A stretch of DNA of 64,000 nt, taken from NCBI GenBank assembly GCA_027186245.1, contig CP114492.1:5778501-5842500 (forward strand), read 5' to 3'. The position numbers were made by a program, and so were the translations under genes. Positions 13,276 to 27,300 of this stretch are shown here, in pieces (position 1 is the stretch's first letter; each line of letters starts with the position of its first letter). Below the pieces are notes generated by a model. That model was not told where the DNA came from. It saw only the letters and a program-made list of their open reading frames with translations, and searched no databases. The DNA is from Coriaria nepalensis. Its lineage: Eukaryota; Streptophyta; Magnoliopsida; Cucurbitales; Coriariaceae.

Positions 13276-15069
13276 TATGATTCATTATAATTGAAATAAA
13301 TATCAAAATTTTAGAATAGTAAATATGATGCATGAATGCAACAAATAAAACACATAAATTTTTTTATCACTAAACCACGATAAATTAACTCAACAATTAA
13401 TATGCCACCTTAGGGTCAGTAATATTAATTTCAAATTGATTTTGAGACATTTTCAAACCTACAAGTAAAACTTAAAATATATCATATTTTCTATTTTACT
13501 CATAAATTATTGTTTATTTAGTCAAAACATAATTAACCGGTTGAAGCTTAATTATGTCTTTGTGAGTATAACCTATTATTTTTGAATCCATAACTTAACT
13601 TGAAAGTTGTTGTCTTAGGGTCAGTTAAGTTCGAAATATATCACGTTTCCATATCTTCTTAAGAAACCAACCTTGGTATTGATATGATCCGAAATCTTTC
13701 TTAGGAGGACGAAAACAAAGCCGTCTCGCATATCTCACGGTATTGTACTAATAATAGAGACTATATGTTATATTGTCATATCAACCTTCTCCCACACACT
13801 ATTTTAAAATACGTATTTTCATAAAACATCCAATATTTTCAAATAAAACTAATTAATTAATTCTAAATTAATTACTCGTTAATTAACCAATGAATATAAT
13901 TCTATTATTTATAAATACCAATCTTATTAGGCATAGGTTCAATTTAAACATTGTATTTCATAAAACTTTAATAAAACTTCTTCTAACAAAGTTAATGTAA
14001 ATGTTTGACTTTATAGGTGTGGTTACCAAGTTTAACCCTTTAAAATTTAATCTATTTATATAATTAATTTCTCCAAATTAATCACATAAACATATGAGAC
14101 AATCATAATAAATCATATTTCTACTTAAAAGATGCATAATTTAAAATAAAATTGTGTGGATATTCATGTATGACATGTAATTGACTAATATACGAATATA
14201 CTATCAATCAAATCAATCAAGATAAATAAACAATTATAATAGACTAGCTAATTTTGGGTATTTCTAAAAATTATAATCTTTGAAAAAATACAAAAAAAAA
14301 AAAAAGAAATTACATAATGGCTACAAATGTTACAATCTTGCCTAAACGTCTTTATTGTTTATCACCTGTTGACATCTCCTTGCCCCATATTTGGATATAT
14401 TTTTATCATCAATTTCATTCCAAATAGACACATTAAACCATAATCCTTATTTTCACCCTAACCCAAAGCTCGCAAAACATCATACCTCACTTTGGTTTGA
14501 AGACTTTGTTATTCATCATTCATGTACAACGATATTTTATTGATTTTTATATGTAGCGAGACTCTATTTAGTAATAAACTCTATATTTTTAATTTTAATT
14601 AATGAAAAAAAAAATAGAGTTGCTGTTCAGATTGATGGAACTTGATAAAAGAAGAAGAGTGAAGTTGATAAGAAATAAGAGAGTAGTGGCGGCAAAAAAG
14701 ACAAGTGCAAAAAAGAAAAAAACAAGTGTAAAGAAAAAAAGTTTATTCGAAGAGGAAAAAAAAGAGAAAAAAAAAAAAGAATAACATATTTAACAGAAAA
14801 AAAAATCAGCCACATTAATAATTTTTAAATAGTTAATAAATAATTTTTATAGAATTTAATAGGTTAAATATTTTTAAATTTTTAATAATAAATTTATTTG
14901 AATTTTTTCAAATTTTTATTTTACTGATATTCCCTTTTTCCGCGATTTATCTCTCTACTACATACGGATCTTTTCCATCGATAACAAGTGATCAACAAGA
15001 GACCTTCACTGCCGATTCATAAAGGAGCAAGATTTAGGGTTTATCATCTTCTGTGGAACAATTCAATCC
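13276..15069. other. AT-rich DNA between the copia relic and PRP17, including the PRP17 promoter side
   Basis: 13276-14550 is AT-rich and noncoding; some of it may be the lost LTR or leader of the copia element, but I could not pair it with another LTR. 14600-14785 is a purine-rich, lysine-codon-like stretch that I do not take as a gene. The last ~130 bases lead into the PRP17 start codon. Confidence 0.55.
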
Positions 15070-17957
15070 ATGGATCTTCTCCAGTCATACACAAATCAAG
15101 AGGACGAAACCCTAAACCCTAATTCAACCCCTTCCTCACCCGAATATTCCCCTCCTCGCCTCCTCCCTGCCAAATCCGCCGCCCCTAAAGTTGACGACAC
15201 CATGCTCGCGCTCACCGTCGCGGACTCCAGTCGAAACGTAACCAAACCGATTGATCCAGTCCAGCACGTCGTTGCTTTCAATCCAACCTACGACCAGCTG
15301 TGGGCTCCGCTTTATGGCCCTTCTCACCCCTACGCTAAAGACGGAATCGCCCAGGGGATGCGTAACCACAAGCTAGGTTTCGTAGAAGACGCGTCCATTG
15401 AACCTTTTGTCTTCGACGAACAGTATAATACTTTCCACAAATATGGCTACGCTGCTGATCCCTCTGCTTCGGCCGGGTACAATTACGTCGGTGATTTTGA
15501 GGCTTTGAAGAAAAACGACGCGATTTCTGTTTATAATATTCCTCAGCATGAGCAGAAGAAGAGGAAGATTGAGAAGAAGAAGGAGATGTTGGAGAATGGG
15601 GAGGAGGGTGATGTAGTGGAGATGGATCCGGTTGAGGTTGAGAATCCGGCTAGTGATGCATGGTTGATGAAGAACAGGAAGAGTCCTTGGGCAGGGAAGA
15701 AGGAAGGGTTGCCTACAGAGTTAACAGAGGAGCAGAAGAAGTATGCAGAAGAGTATGCAAAGAAGAAAGGGGAAGAGAAAGGTGGAGAGAAAGCTGAAAC
15801 TGTGGCAGATAAGAGTACTTTCCATGGAAAGGAGGAGAGGGATTATCAGGGTAGGTCTTGGATTGCTCCACCTAAGGATGCTAAGGCTTCGAATGATCAT
15901 TGTTATATACCAAAAAGATTGGTGCATACTTGGAGTGGACACACAAAGGGGGTTTCTGCTATCAGGTTTTTCCCTAAACATGGGCATTTGATTCTCTCTG
16001 CTGGAATGGACACTAAGGTGAAGATATGGGATGTGTTTAATTCAGGTAAGTGTATGAGAACTTACATGGGTCATTCTCAAGCTGTTCGGGATATTTCATT
16101 TTGTAATGATGGAAGTAAATTCTTAACTGCTGGATATGATAAGAAGATAAAGTATTGGGATACAGAAACTGGGCAAGTCATATCAACCTTTTCAACTGGG
16201 AAGATTCCTTATGTGGTTAAGCTTAATCCAGATGATGATAAGCAGAACATTTTATTAGCTGGGATGAGTGATAAAAAGATTGTCCAGTGGGATATGCATA
16301 CGGGTCAGATCACTCAAGAGTATGATCAACATTTGGGAGCTGTTAATACCATCACCTTTGTGGATAATAATCGGAGATTTGTTACCTCTAGTGATGATAA
16401 ATCTCTTCGTGTGTGGGAATTTGGAATTCCTGTTGTTATTAAGTATATTAGTGAGCCTCATATGCATTCTATGCCTTCTATTACTCTTCACCCCAATTCA
16501 AATTGGCTTGCAGCTCAGAGTTTAGATAATCAGATACTTATTTATAGTACTAGGGAGAGATTCCAGCTCAATAAGAAAAAAAGGTTTGCCGGTCATATTG
16601 TGGCAGGGTATGCTTGTCAGGTTAATTTTTCGCCAGATGGGCGATTTGTTATGTCTGGTGATGGTGAGGGAAAGTGCTGGTTTTGGGATTGGAAGACTTG
16701 CAAAGTGTTCAGAACTCTTAAGTGTCATGAGGGTGTATGCATTGGGTGTGAGTGGCACCCGTTGGAACAAAGTAAAGTAGCAACTTGTGGGTGGGATGGC
16801 TTGATTAAGTATTGGTAAGTAAAACTATATGCTTTGATATCTATTTTAATCGTCATACTTGCTTAAATTGCTATATATTTTCTTGGTATTTTTTTTCTGA
16901 CTGCATGCAAGAATTTATAGCCTATATATGTAGATTTCATTTTTCTTAACTGTTGTTTGTGACCATAGAAAGCCATAGGGATTGTCTCATATACTCTAGT
17001 CCAGTTACTTGTTTGTGTTGTGTATCTCGTTGTTCCATCATGTAGAACTCGTAATTCAATCTCATTAGCATATAGATGGTGCTTGTAGGATAATGTCATG
17101 TTTATCATCTTGAAAACGAATGTAAGAGTAATTAATAGATTGATTGCAATTTAGGAGCATTTAGTTCTTGAGGATCTCCTTTAAGTTAATGCTTCTCAGC
17201 AATCCTGACACATAAAGTCCTAATTTTTCTTGTCTTCCTTGCTTACAAACTAAGGCCCGGACGAGGGACACACACAAACACACAAAAAAAGAAGAGAAAA
17301 AAAGAGAGGGAATAACTTATTGCCTTCATTATCCTGGTCATCTTTTCTTCATCAGTTTGATATATTGTTTAGCATGATTTCATCCCGATTACCAGCCATG
17401 AAATTTGATGGCGTCATTTCAATCAGTCTGTGCTTGAATCTCTCATTTATCCTTCCTGCAATTTACCCTTAAAACCTTAGGGAGAAGATTTGTTAGCTGA
17501 GTAGGCATTTCAGCATATGGACATTTTGCCCCAAGCCAATTGGGGATAAACATTTTTTGTCCAGTCTCGGTTTGAATGCTCATTGGAAAAATTATTTCCC
17601 ATTCCTTGTAATACAATATGAGTTTGGTAAGTTTACCAACCTTTTCCATCTGTTGACTTCTCATGGTTAATTAAGAGTGTAGGCCCAAGATTTGATAAAA
17701 GAACCGCAATGGATTTGAAACATGATTAGAAGTTAGTTTGCAGGGTTTCATAATCTTAGTTTGTATCCATGCACACATTATTTTTCTCATTTAATGATAG
17801 TTTTATTTTCCAAATTTCACTTTCCTCATACCCTATTAGATGTTATTAACTCGTGTTAAGTTTGCTTGCAAGGGAAGGCACTTTTCTTTAACTGGTTACT
17901 CACTGTATAGGACTAACCCTTTTTTCCCCCTTGGCTGTTATGTATTACAGGGACTAG
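15070..17957 (+). CDS. PRP17: pre-mRNA-processing factor 17 (PRP17/CDC40), WD40 splicing factor
   Basis: A spliceosomal protein that acts around the second catalytic step of nuclear pre-mRNA splicing. Exon 1 is 15070-16814 and carries all but the end. The intron at 16815-17950 (GTAAGT...TTACAG) splits the last Trp codon. Exon 2, at 17951-17957, adds one base to that codon, then Asp and TAG. The result is 583 aa ending in the family-like Tyr-Trp-Asp; reading through the intron would stop one residue early. Residues 1-280 are the low-complexity N-terminus, with the PRP17-like block [18 protein letters not shown] near 71-88 and a Lys/Glu-rich stretch near 162-175 and 205-245. Residues ~284-583 form a seven-blade WD40 propeller, with repeats ending in VKIWD, IKYWD, IVQWD, LRVWE, CWFWD and IKYWD. 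Length and order fit the CDC40 family. Confidence 0.95.
16815..17950 (+). other. PRP17: single intron of PRP17, splitting the penultimate codon
   Basis: The donor gtaagt follows tattg, and the acceptor ttgta-ttacag precedes ggactag, so joining restores Trp-Asp-stop. The interior is AT-rich, with no transposon recognised. Retention would still give a nearly full protein lacking only the terminal Asp. Confidence 0.85.
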
Positions 17958-18335
17958 GTACTTTTGAAATCCATACGACACTGCACCAATCTCAACCAAT
18001 GGAGGACCAATCATCTTCAGACGTTCTGCTTGATGACAAATTTGGTCGAACAATATGCTCGAATCTCAACTATGAACTATGAGAATGGTGCGTGCCTCTT
18101 ACTTACTCCATTGAAGTGGGGCTAATTTTTTATTAGGAGGCGAAATTTGTATAACGTAGTTGTTTTTGAGCACCAAAGAGTTCTTTGTATTACTCTCACT
18201 CTTCCAAGTGTTTGGGCTTTGTATCATCAGTTAGTTGGCACATTTGTCTGATGATATTGTGATTCATTTTCTTTGCCAAAAAGTGATCAATTTCTGAACT
18301 GGCGTTATCTTGGTTCCGAGACTCGTATCGTCCAT
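17958..18335 (+). other. PRP17: PRP17 3' UTR / immediate 3' flank
   Basis: Follows the PRP17 stop. Bases 18135-18335 (201 bp) are the left end of the tandem array and recur at the start of every unit, so 3'-UTR-like sequence was amplified with the array. The exact polyadenylation site is not visible. Confidence 0.55.
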
Positions 18336-21300
18336 AGGCTGGATAAGGTGCTTTTGGTTCAACGTTATAAAATGGACGGGGAAGGTGGGGAGTGGGAACC
18401 GAAAAAGGAATGGGGAACTACTTGCGATTAACAAGGAGAAATTAACAAGAATGATATGTCATTCGTCTCGAATTCAAATTCAAGAGAACGGAAAAATGAT
18501 TACCAAATTCAGGATTTTAAGGTTACAGGCTCAAAAGACGTGTATAAGTTTCATAAAATAATCTACTCGTCCCTTGATTTTTAGAGTGTTATTTTTATCT
18601 CCAAATTTTGAAATGGTTTATTTCATTATTTTTCCTGTCGAAATGTTTCATTATCATCCATAGAGTCAAATTTATAAAGTTCAAGTATAAAAATGACTTT
18701 CAGAATTAATCTTAAAAAGTTATTATTTTAAGGATATTAATATTATTGATTATACGAGATATTTTAATTTTAGTATTCATAGATTTTTAATGTTAGTTTT
18801 CAAATTTATTATAAATATGATCTTAAAGATTTAATAAGATATTTTGAACTTTAAATATAAAATTGAACTATTTAAAAGTTTTTGAACAAAAATAAATAAA
18901 TTATGATATTTTAGAAGTAAAAATAATAATTTAACCAATAATTTATTAATCCAAAATTTTGGAAAAAAAGTATCCGAGACTTATTACAAAATATTTTTTG
19001 TGTTTTCATTTAAAAAAATGTAGAAAATTAGGATAAATTCCAAAAACTTAATACCACTTATAATAAATTAGATATTACTCCAATAAACATTCATTTTACT
19101 AAATATAGGTGCTCAAATTTATAGAGCAACCTTAGCTTCTTCAGCCTCACCCACAAAGTACTCGTCCTTGGAAAGCTCAATCTCATCCACGGTGAGGGAC
19201 AAAAACTTCAATTATACAACATCAAGGCACAATAGGAAACCCTTGTTGCTGATCTCAGATTTTAGAAAGGTGAAGTCATTAGATTCAATATACTTTATCA
19301 TAGCAGCAACCTCAATGTTTGAAACCTCAACCTTGAGTCCCTCTAGCTCAATTTTGGTGCGTGTCAGCTCCTCTTGAACATCCTGAAGCTTGACCATATC
19401 AATTTTCCTAACGTTGACCTCCTCATGATACTTCTTGATGAGCTTATTATCCTCAGAAGTCAGCTCCTTTATCTACTGAACTGATGAGAGGGTACTCTAC
19501 TTTAGTTTTTTGTTCTCAGCTCGCAGGCATTCAACCTCCTCCTATTGGAAGGTCTGAACTGAAGCACCGACAATTTTGGAGGCGATTTGGCAATATTGAA
19601 AGATCGAGAGGTTAAGAAATATAATGTCAATCAAAATTTAAAGTTGAGGGGAAAATAAGGAACTTACGGTACAAAGATAGGCACTCAGAACCTCCTGGAT
19701 GTCTTAAAGAGGGAAGGCTGGCAGCCTGAGGTTTTCTGGCATCAACTGCAGATTGGTTGTTTCCCTTAGATATTCTATGAGAGAACCCTTGCTGATCTAA
19801 GGCTCAAATAGTGAACCTGACCCAGACTGCTGTATCAAGAAAGCAAGCATGGCCGTACACTAAGATAGGGGTGAGGATGAGGGTGGGGTGACCCTTGGAT
19901 TAGGAGGAACTGAAGCACCAAGAGTGACATGTGCTTGAGCAACTGGCGAGGAGGATGAGGAACTGGATATGTATATCCCTAGAGGAGTCTCTTGCCTCTT
20001 TTTGGCTTTCTTGGAAGCAGCTTTGGCTTCTCTCCTCTCTTTCAGCTCTGGATATTTTCGTTCAGTTAAAGCGGTGACCTCATATTTGGAAATGTTTTTT
20101 GCAAAAAAGATTATAAGTGTTAGAAAGCATATTGAATAAAAATACTTTAAATTCAAAGATTAGGAAAAAGGTTACCGAGTGCCCTCCATTCAAGTTAGGG
20201 AATGGTATTTAGGGGATCGACTTCTAATGAGAAATCGACACAAACTAAGCCACAATTAGTTAGAAGTTTGAATGTCAGAACTACCCTAAAGTTCCTTTCT
20301 TCCTCATGCTTATTCATGATGGTTTTCCAAACCATCTCATCTATCTCAGAGGGAAGTATCTCTATCTTTGCTATGCATTTTTCTTGGAACTTAGTACAGA
20401 TAAAATAATGACAAGCAGGGCACTACCATTTCTCTGTTTGGATGAACCATATCTCCTTCAAGAATTTGTGGGCTTGAGGGAGTTCAGATATCGGTTTCCC
20501 CTTCTCAAGGGTAGTGTAATACCACCCATGGTTGGTCCAGCTTAGGTTAATAATGGAGTGGAAGAAGCTGGTGTGAGGAGTGTGCCTAGTCTCCCCATAG
20601 TATAACATGAATAATCCCAACACAATTCTCTATGCATTGGGAGCCAGTTCACCTGGGGGTAGCCCCCATGTGTACAATAAGGACTAGATGACTGGATGAA
20701 GGGGTACCCTAAAGCCCCAGGTGAACATGTTCATATAGACATCTATCTCTTTAGACCCATCTACACCCACTGAGTTCTTTGTATAACTCAGGAGGCGAAA
20801 TTTGTATAACGTAGTTGTTTTTGAGCACCAAAGAGTTCTTTGTATTACTCTCACTCTTCCAAGTGTTTGGGCTTTGTATCATCAGTTAGTTGGCACATTT
20901 GTCTGATGATATTGTGATTCATTTTCTTTGCCAAAAAGTGATCAATTTCTGAACTGGCGTTATCTTGGTTCCGAGACTCGTATCGTCCATAGGCTGGATA
21001 AGGTGCTTTTGGTTCAACGTTATAAAATGGACGGGGAAGGTGGGGAGTGGGAACCGAAAAAGGAATGGGGAACTACTTGCGATTAACAAGGAGAAATTAA
21101 CAAGAATGATATGTCATTCGTCTCGAATTCAAATTCAAGAGAACGGAAAAATGATTACCAAATTCAGGATTTTAAGGTTACAGGCTCAAAAGACGTGTAT
21201 AAGTTTCATAAAATAATCTACTCGTCCCTTGATTTTTAGAGTGTTATTTTTATCTCCAAATTTTGAAATGGTTTATTTCATTATTTTTCCTGTCGAAATG

Positions 21301-24300
21301 TTTCATTATCATCCATAGAGTCAAATTTATAAAGTTCAAGTATAAAAATGACTTTCAGAATTAATCTTAAAAAGTTATTATTTTAAGGATATTAATATTA
21401 TTGATTATACGAGATATTTTAATTTTAGTATTCATAGATTTTTAATGTTAGTTTTCAAATTTATTATAAATATGATCTTAAAGATTTAATAAGATATTTT
21501 GAACTTTAAATATAAAATTGAACTATTTAAAAGTTTTTGAACAAAAATAAATAAATTATGATATTTTAGAAGTAAAAATAATAATTTAACCAATAATTTA
21601 TTAATCCAAAATTTTGGAAAAAAAGTATCCGAGACTTATTACAAAATATTTTTTGTGTTTTCATTTAAAAAAATGTAGAAAATTAGGATAAATTCCAAAA
21701 ACTTAATACCACTTATAATAAATTAGATATTACTCCAATAAACATTCATTTTACTAAATATAGGTGCTCAAATTTATAGAGCAACCTTAGCTTCTTCAGC
21801 CTCACCCACAAAGTACTCGTCCTTGGAAAGCTCAATCTCATCCACGGTGAGGGACAAAAACTTCAATTATACAACATCAAGGCACAATAGGAAACCCTTG
21901 TTGCTGATCTCAGATTTTAGAAAGGTGAAGTCATTAGATTCAATATACTTTATCATAGCAGCAACCTCAATGTTTGAAACCTCAACCTTGAGTCCCTCTA
22001 GCTCAATTTTGGTGCGTGTCAGCTCCTCTTGAACATCCTGAAGCTTGACCATATCAATTTTCCTAACGTTGACCTCCTCATGATACTTCTTGATGAGCTT
22101 ATTATCCTCAGAAGTCAGCTCCTTTATCTACTGAACTGATGAGAGGGTACTCTACTTTAGTTTTTTGTTCTCAGCTCGCAGGCATTCAACCTCCTCCTAT
22201 TGGAAGGTCTGAACTGAAGCACCGACAATTTTGGAGGCGATTTGGCAATATTGAAAGATCGAGAGGTTAAGAAATATAATGTCAATCAAAATTTAAAGTT
22301 GAGGGGAAAATAAGGAACTTACGGTACAAAGATAGGCACTCAGAACCTCCTGGATGTCTTAAAGAGGGAAGGCTGGCAGCCTGAGGTTTTCTGGCATCAA
22401 CTGCAGATTGGTTGTTTCCCTTAGATATTCTATGAGAGAACCCTTGCTGATCTAAGGCTCAAATAGTGAACCTGACCCAGACTGCTGTATCAAGAAAGCA
22501 AGCATGGCCGTACACTAAGATAGGGGTGAGGATGAGGGTGGGGTGACCCTTGGATTAGGAGGAACTGAAGCACCAAGAGTGACATGTGCTTGAGCAACTG
22601 GCGAGGAGGATGAGGAACTGGATATGTATATCCCTAGAGGAGTCTCTTGCCTCTTTTTGGCTTTCTTGGAAGCAGCTTTGGCTTCTCTCCTCTCTTTCAG
22701 CTCTGGATATTTTCGTTCAGTTAAAGCGGTGACCTCATATTTGGAAATGTTTTTTGCAAAAAAGATTATAAGTGTTAGAAAGCATATTGAATAAAAATAC
22801 TTTAAATTCAAAGATTAGGAAAAAGGTTACCGAGTGCCCTCCATTCAAGTTAGGGAATGGTATTTAGGGGATCGACTTCTAATGAGAAATCGACACAAAC
22901 TAAGCCACAATTAGTTAGAAGTTTGAATGTCAGAACTACCCTAAAGTTCCTTTCTTCCTCATGCTTATTCATGATGGTTTTCCAAACCATCTCATCTATC
23001 TCAGAGGGAAGTATCTCTATCTTTGCTATGCATTTTTCTTGGAACTTAGTACAGATAAAATAATGACAAGCAGGGCACTACCATTTCTCTGTTTGGATGA
23101 ACCATATCTCCTTCAAGAATTTGTGGGCTTGAGGGAGTTCAGATATCGGTTTCCCCTTCTCAAGGGTAGTGTAATACCACCCATGGTTGGTCCAGCTTAG
23201 GTTAATAATGGAGTGGAAGAAGCTGGTGTGAGGAGTGTGCCTAGTCTCCCCATAGTATAACATGAATAATCCCAACACAATTCTCTATGCATTGGGAGCC
23301 AGTTCACCTGGGGGTAGCCCCCATGTGTACAATAAGGACTAGATGACTGGATGAAGGGGTACCCTAAAGCCCCAGGTGAACATGTTCATATAGACATCTA
23401 TCTCTTTAGACCCATCTACACCCACTGAGTTCTTTGTATAACTCAGGAGGCGAAATTTGTATAACGTAGTTGTTTTTGAGCACCAAAGAGTTCTTTGTAT
23501 TACTCTCACTCTTCCAAGTGTTTGGGCTTTGTATCATCAGTTAGTTGGCACATTTGTCTGATGATATTGTGATTCATTTTCTTTGCCAAAAAGTGATCAA
23601 TTTCTGAACTGGCGTTATCTTGGTTCCGAGACTCGTATCGTCCATAGGCTGGATAAGGTGCTTTTGGTTCAACGTTATAAAATGGACGGGGAAGGTGGGG
23701 AGTGGGAACCGAAAAAGGAATGGGGAACTACTTGCGATTAACAAGGAGAAATTAACAAGAATGATATGTCATTCGTCTCGAATTCAAATTCAAGAGAACG
23801 GAAAAATGATTACCAAATTCAGGATTTTAAGGTTACAGGCTCAAAAGACGTGTATAAGTTTCATAAAATAATCTACTCGTCCCTTGATTTTTAGAGTGTT
23901 ATTTTTATCTCCAAATTTTGAAATGGTTTATTTCATTATTTTTCCTGTCGAAATGTTTCATTATCATCCATAGAGTCAAATTTATAAAGTTCAAGTATAA
24001 AAATGACTTTCAGAATTAATCTTAAAAAGTTATTATTTTAAGGATATTAATATTATTGATTATACGAGATATTTTAATTTTAGTATTCATAGATTTTTAA
24101 TGTTAGTTTTCAAATTTATTATAAATATGATCTTAAAGATTTAATAAGATATTTTGAACTTTAAATATAAAATTGAACTATTTAAAAGTTTTTGAACAAA
24201 AATAAATAAATTATGATATTTTAGAAGTAAAAATAATAATTTAACCAATAATTTATTAATCCAAAATTTTGGAAAAAAAGTATCCGAGACTTATTACAAA

Positions 24301-27300
24301 ATATTTTTTGTGTTTTCATTTAAAAAAATGTAGAAAATTAGGATAAATTCCAAAAACTTAATACCACTTATAATAAATTAGATATTACTCCAATAAACAT
24401 TCATTTTACTAAATATAGGTGCTCAAATTTATAGAGCAACCTTAGCTTCTTCAGCCTCACCCACAAAGTACTCGTCCTTGGAAAGCTCAATCTCATCCAC
24501 GGTGAGGGACAAAAACTTCAATTATACAACATCAAGGCACAATAGGAAACCCTTGTTGCTGATCTCAGATTTTAGAAAGGTGAAGTCATTAGATTCAATA
24601 TACTTTATCATAGCAGCAACCTCAATGTTTGAAACCTCAACCTTGAGTCCCTCTAGCTCAATTTTGGTGCGTGTCAGCTCCTCTTGAACATCCTGAAGCT
24701 TGACCATATCAATTTTCCTAACGTTGACCTCCTCATGATACTTCTTGATGAGCTTATTATCCTCAGAAGTCAGCTCCTTTATCTACTGAACTGATGAGAG
24801 GGTACTCTACTTTAGTTTTTTGTTCTCAGCTCGCAGGCATTCAACCTCCTCCTATTGGAAGGTCTGAACTGAAGCACCGACAATTTTGGAGGCGATTTGG
24901 CAATATTGAAAGATCGAGAGGTTAAGAAATATAATGTCAATCAAAATTTAAAGTTGAGGGGAAAATAAGGAACTTACGGTACAAAGATAGGCACTCAGAA
25001 CCTCCTGGATGTCTTAAAGAGGGAAGGCTGGCAGCCTGAGGTTTTCTGGCATCAACTGCAGATTGGTTGTTTCCCTTAGATATTCTATGAGAGAACCCTT
25101 GCTGATCTAAGGCTCAAATAGTGAACCTGACCCAGACTGCTGTATCAAGAAAGCAAGCATGGCCGTACACTAAGATAGGGGTGAGGATGAGGGTGGGGTG
25201 ACCCTTGGATTAGGAGGAACTGAAGCACCAAGAGTGACATGTGCTTGAGCAACTGGCGAGGAGGATGAGGAACTGGATATGTATATCCCTAGAGGAGTCT
25301 CTTGCCTCTTTTTGGCTTTCTTGGAAGCAGCTTTGGCTTCTCTCCTCTCTTTCAGCTCTGGATATTTTCGTTCAGTTAAAGCGGTGACCTCATATTTGGA
25401 AATGTTTTTTGCAAAAAAGATTATAAGTGTTAGAAAGCATATTGAATAAAAATACTTTAAATTCAAAGATTAGGAAAAAGGTTACCGAGTGCCCTCCATT
25501 CAAGTTAGGGAATGGTATTTAGGGGATCGACTTCTAATGAGAAATCGACACAAACTAAGCCACAATTAGTTAGAAGTTTGAATGTCAGAACTACCCTAAA
25601 GTTCCTTTCTTCCTCATGCTTATTCATGATGGTTTTCCAAACCATCTCATCTATCTCAGAGGGAAGTATCTCTATCTTTGCTATGCATTTTTCTTGGAAC
25701 TTAGTACAGATAAAATAATGACAAGCAGGGCACTACCATTTCTCTGTTTGGATGAACCATATCTCCTTCAAGAATTTGTGGGCTTGAGGGAGTTCAGATA
25801 TCGGTTTCCCCTTCTCAAGGGTAGTGTAATACCACCCATGGTTGGTCCAGCTTAGGTTAATAATGGAGTGGAAGAAGCTGGTGTGAGGAGTGTGCCTAGT
25901 CTCCCCATAGTATAACATGAATAATCCCAACACAATTCTCTATGCATTGGGAGCCAGTTCACCTGGGGGTAGCCCCCATGTGTACAATAAGGACTAGATG
26001 ACTGGATGAAGGGGTACCCTAAAGCCCCAGGTGAACATGTTCATATAGACATCTATCTCTTTAGACCCATCTACACCCACTGAGTTCTTTGTATAACTCA
26101 GGAGGCGAAATTTGTATAACGTAGTTGTTTTTGAGCACCAAAGAGTTCTTTGTATTACTCTCACTCTTCCAAGTGTTTGGGCTTTGTATCATCAGTTAGT
26201 TGGCACATTTGTCTGATGATATTGTGATTCATTTTCTTTGCCAAAAAGTGATCAATTTCTGAACTGGCGTTATCTTGGTTCCGAGACTCGTATCGTCCAT
26301 AGGCTGGATAAGGTGCTTTTGGTTCAACGTTATAAAATGGACGGGGAAGGTGGGGAGTGGGAACCGAAAAAGGAATGGGGAACTACTTGCGATTAACAAG
26401 GAGAAATTAACAAGAATGATATGTCATTCGTCTCGAATTCAAATTCAAGAGAACGGAAAAATGATTACCAAATTCAGGATTTTAAGGTTACAGGCTCAAA
26501 AGACGTGTATAAGTTTCATAAAATAATCTACTCGTCCCTTGATTTTTAGAGTGTTATTTTTATCTCCAAATTTTGAAATGGTTTATTTCATTATTTTTCC
26601 TGTCGAAATGTTTCATTATCATCCATAGAGTCAAATTTATAAAGTTCAAGTATAAAAATGACTTTCAGAATTAATCTTAAAAAGTTATTATTTTAAGGAT
26701 ATTAATATTATTGATTATACGAGATATTTTAATTTTAGTATTCATAGATTTTTAATGTTAGTTTTCAAATTTATTATAAATATGATCTTAAAGATTTAAT
26801 AAGATATTTTGAACTTTAAATATAAAATTGAACTATTTAAAAGTTTTTGAACAAAAATAAATAAATTATGATATTTTAGAAGTAAAAATAATAATTTAAC
26901 CAATAATTTATTAATCCAAAATTTTGGAAAAAAAGTATCCGAGACTTATTACAAAATATTTTTTGTGTTTTCATTTAAAAAAATGTAGAAAATTAGGATA
27001 AATTCCAAAAACTTAATACCACTTATAATAAATTAGATATTACTCCAATAAACATTCATTTTACTAAATATAGGTGCTCAAATTTATAGAGCAACCTTAG
27101 CTTCTTCAGCCTCACCCACAAAGTACTCGTCCTTGGAAAGCTCAATCTCATCCACGGTGAGGGACAAAAACTTCAATTATACAACATCAAGGCACAATAG
27201 GAAACCCTTGTTGCTGATCTCAGATTTTAGAAAGGTGAAGTCATTAGATTCAATATACTTTATCATAGCAGCAACCTCAATGTTTGAAACCTCAACCTTG

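Noticed and set aside
14602..14784. Lysine-rich 60-codon frame upstream of PRP17
   Set aside because: It is a purine-rich low-complexity stretch with no conserved motif, probably part of the intergenic or promoter DNA.
15096..16780. Open frames within PRP17 in other frames
   Set aside because: All lie inside the conserved WD40 coding sequence and have no recognisable product.
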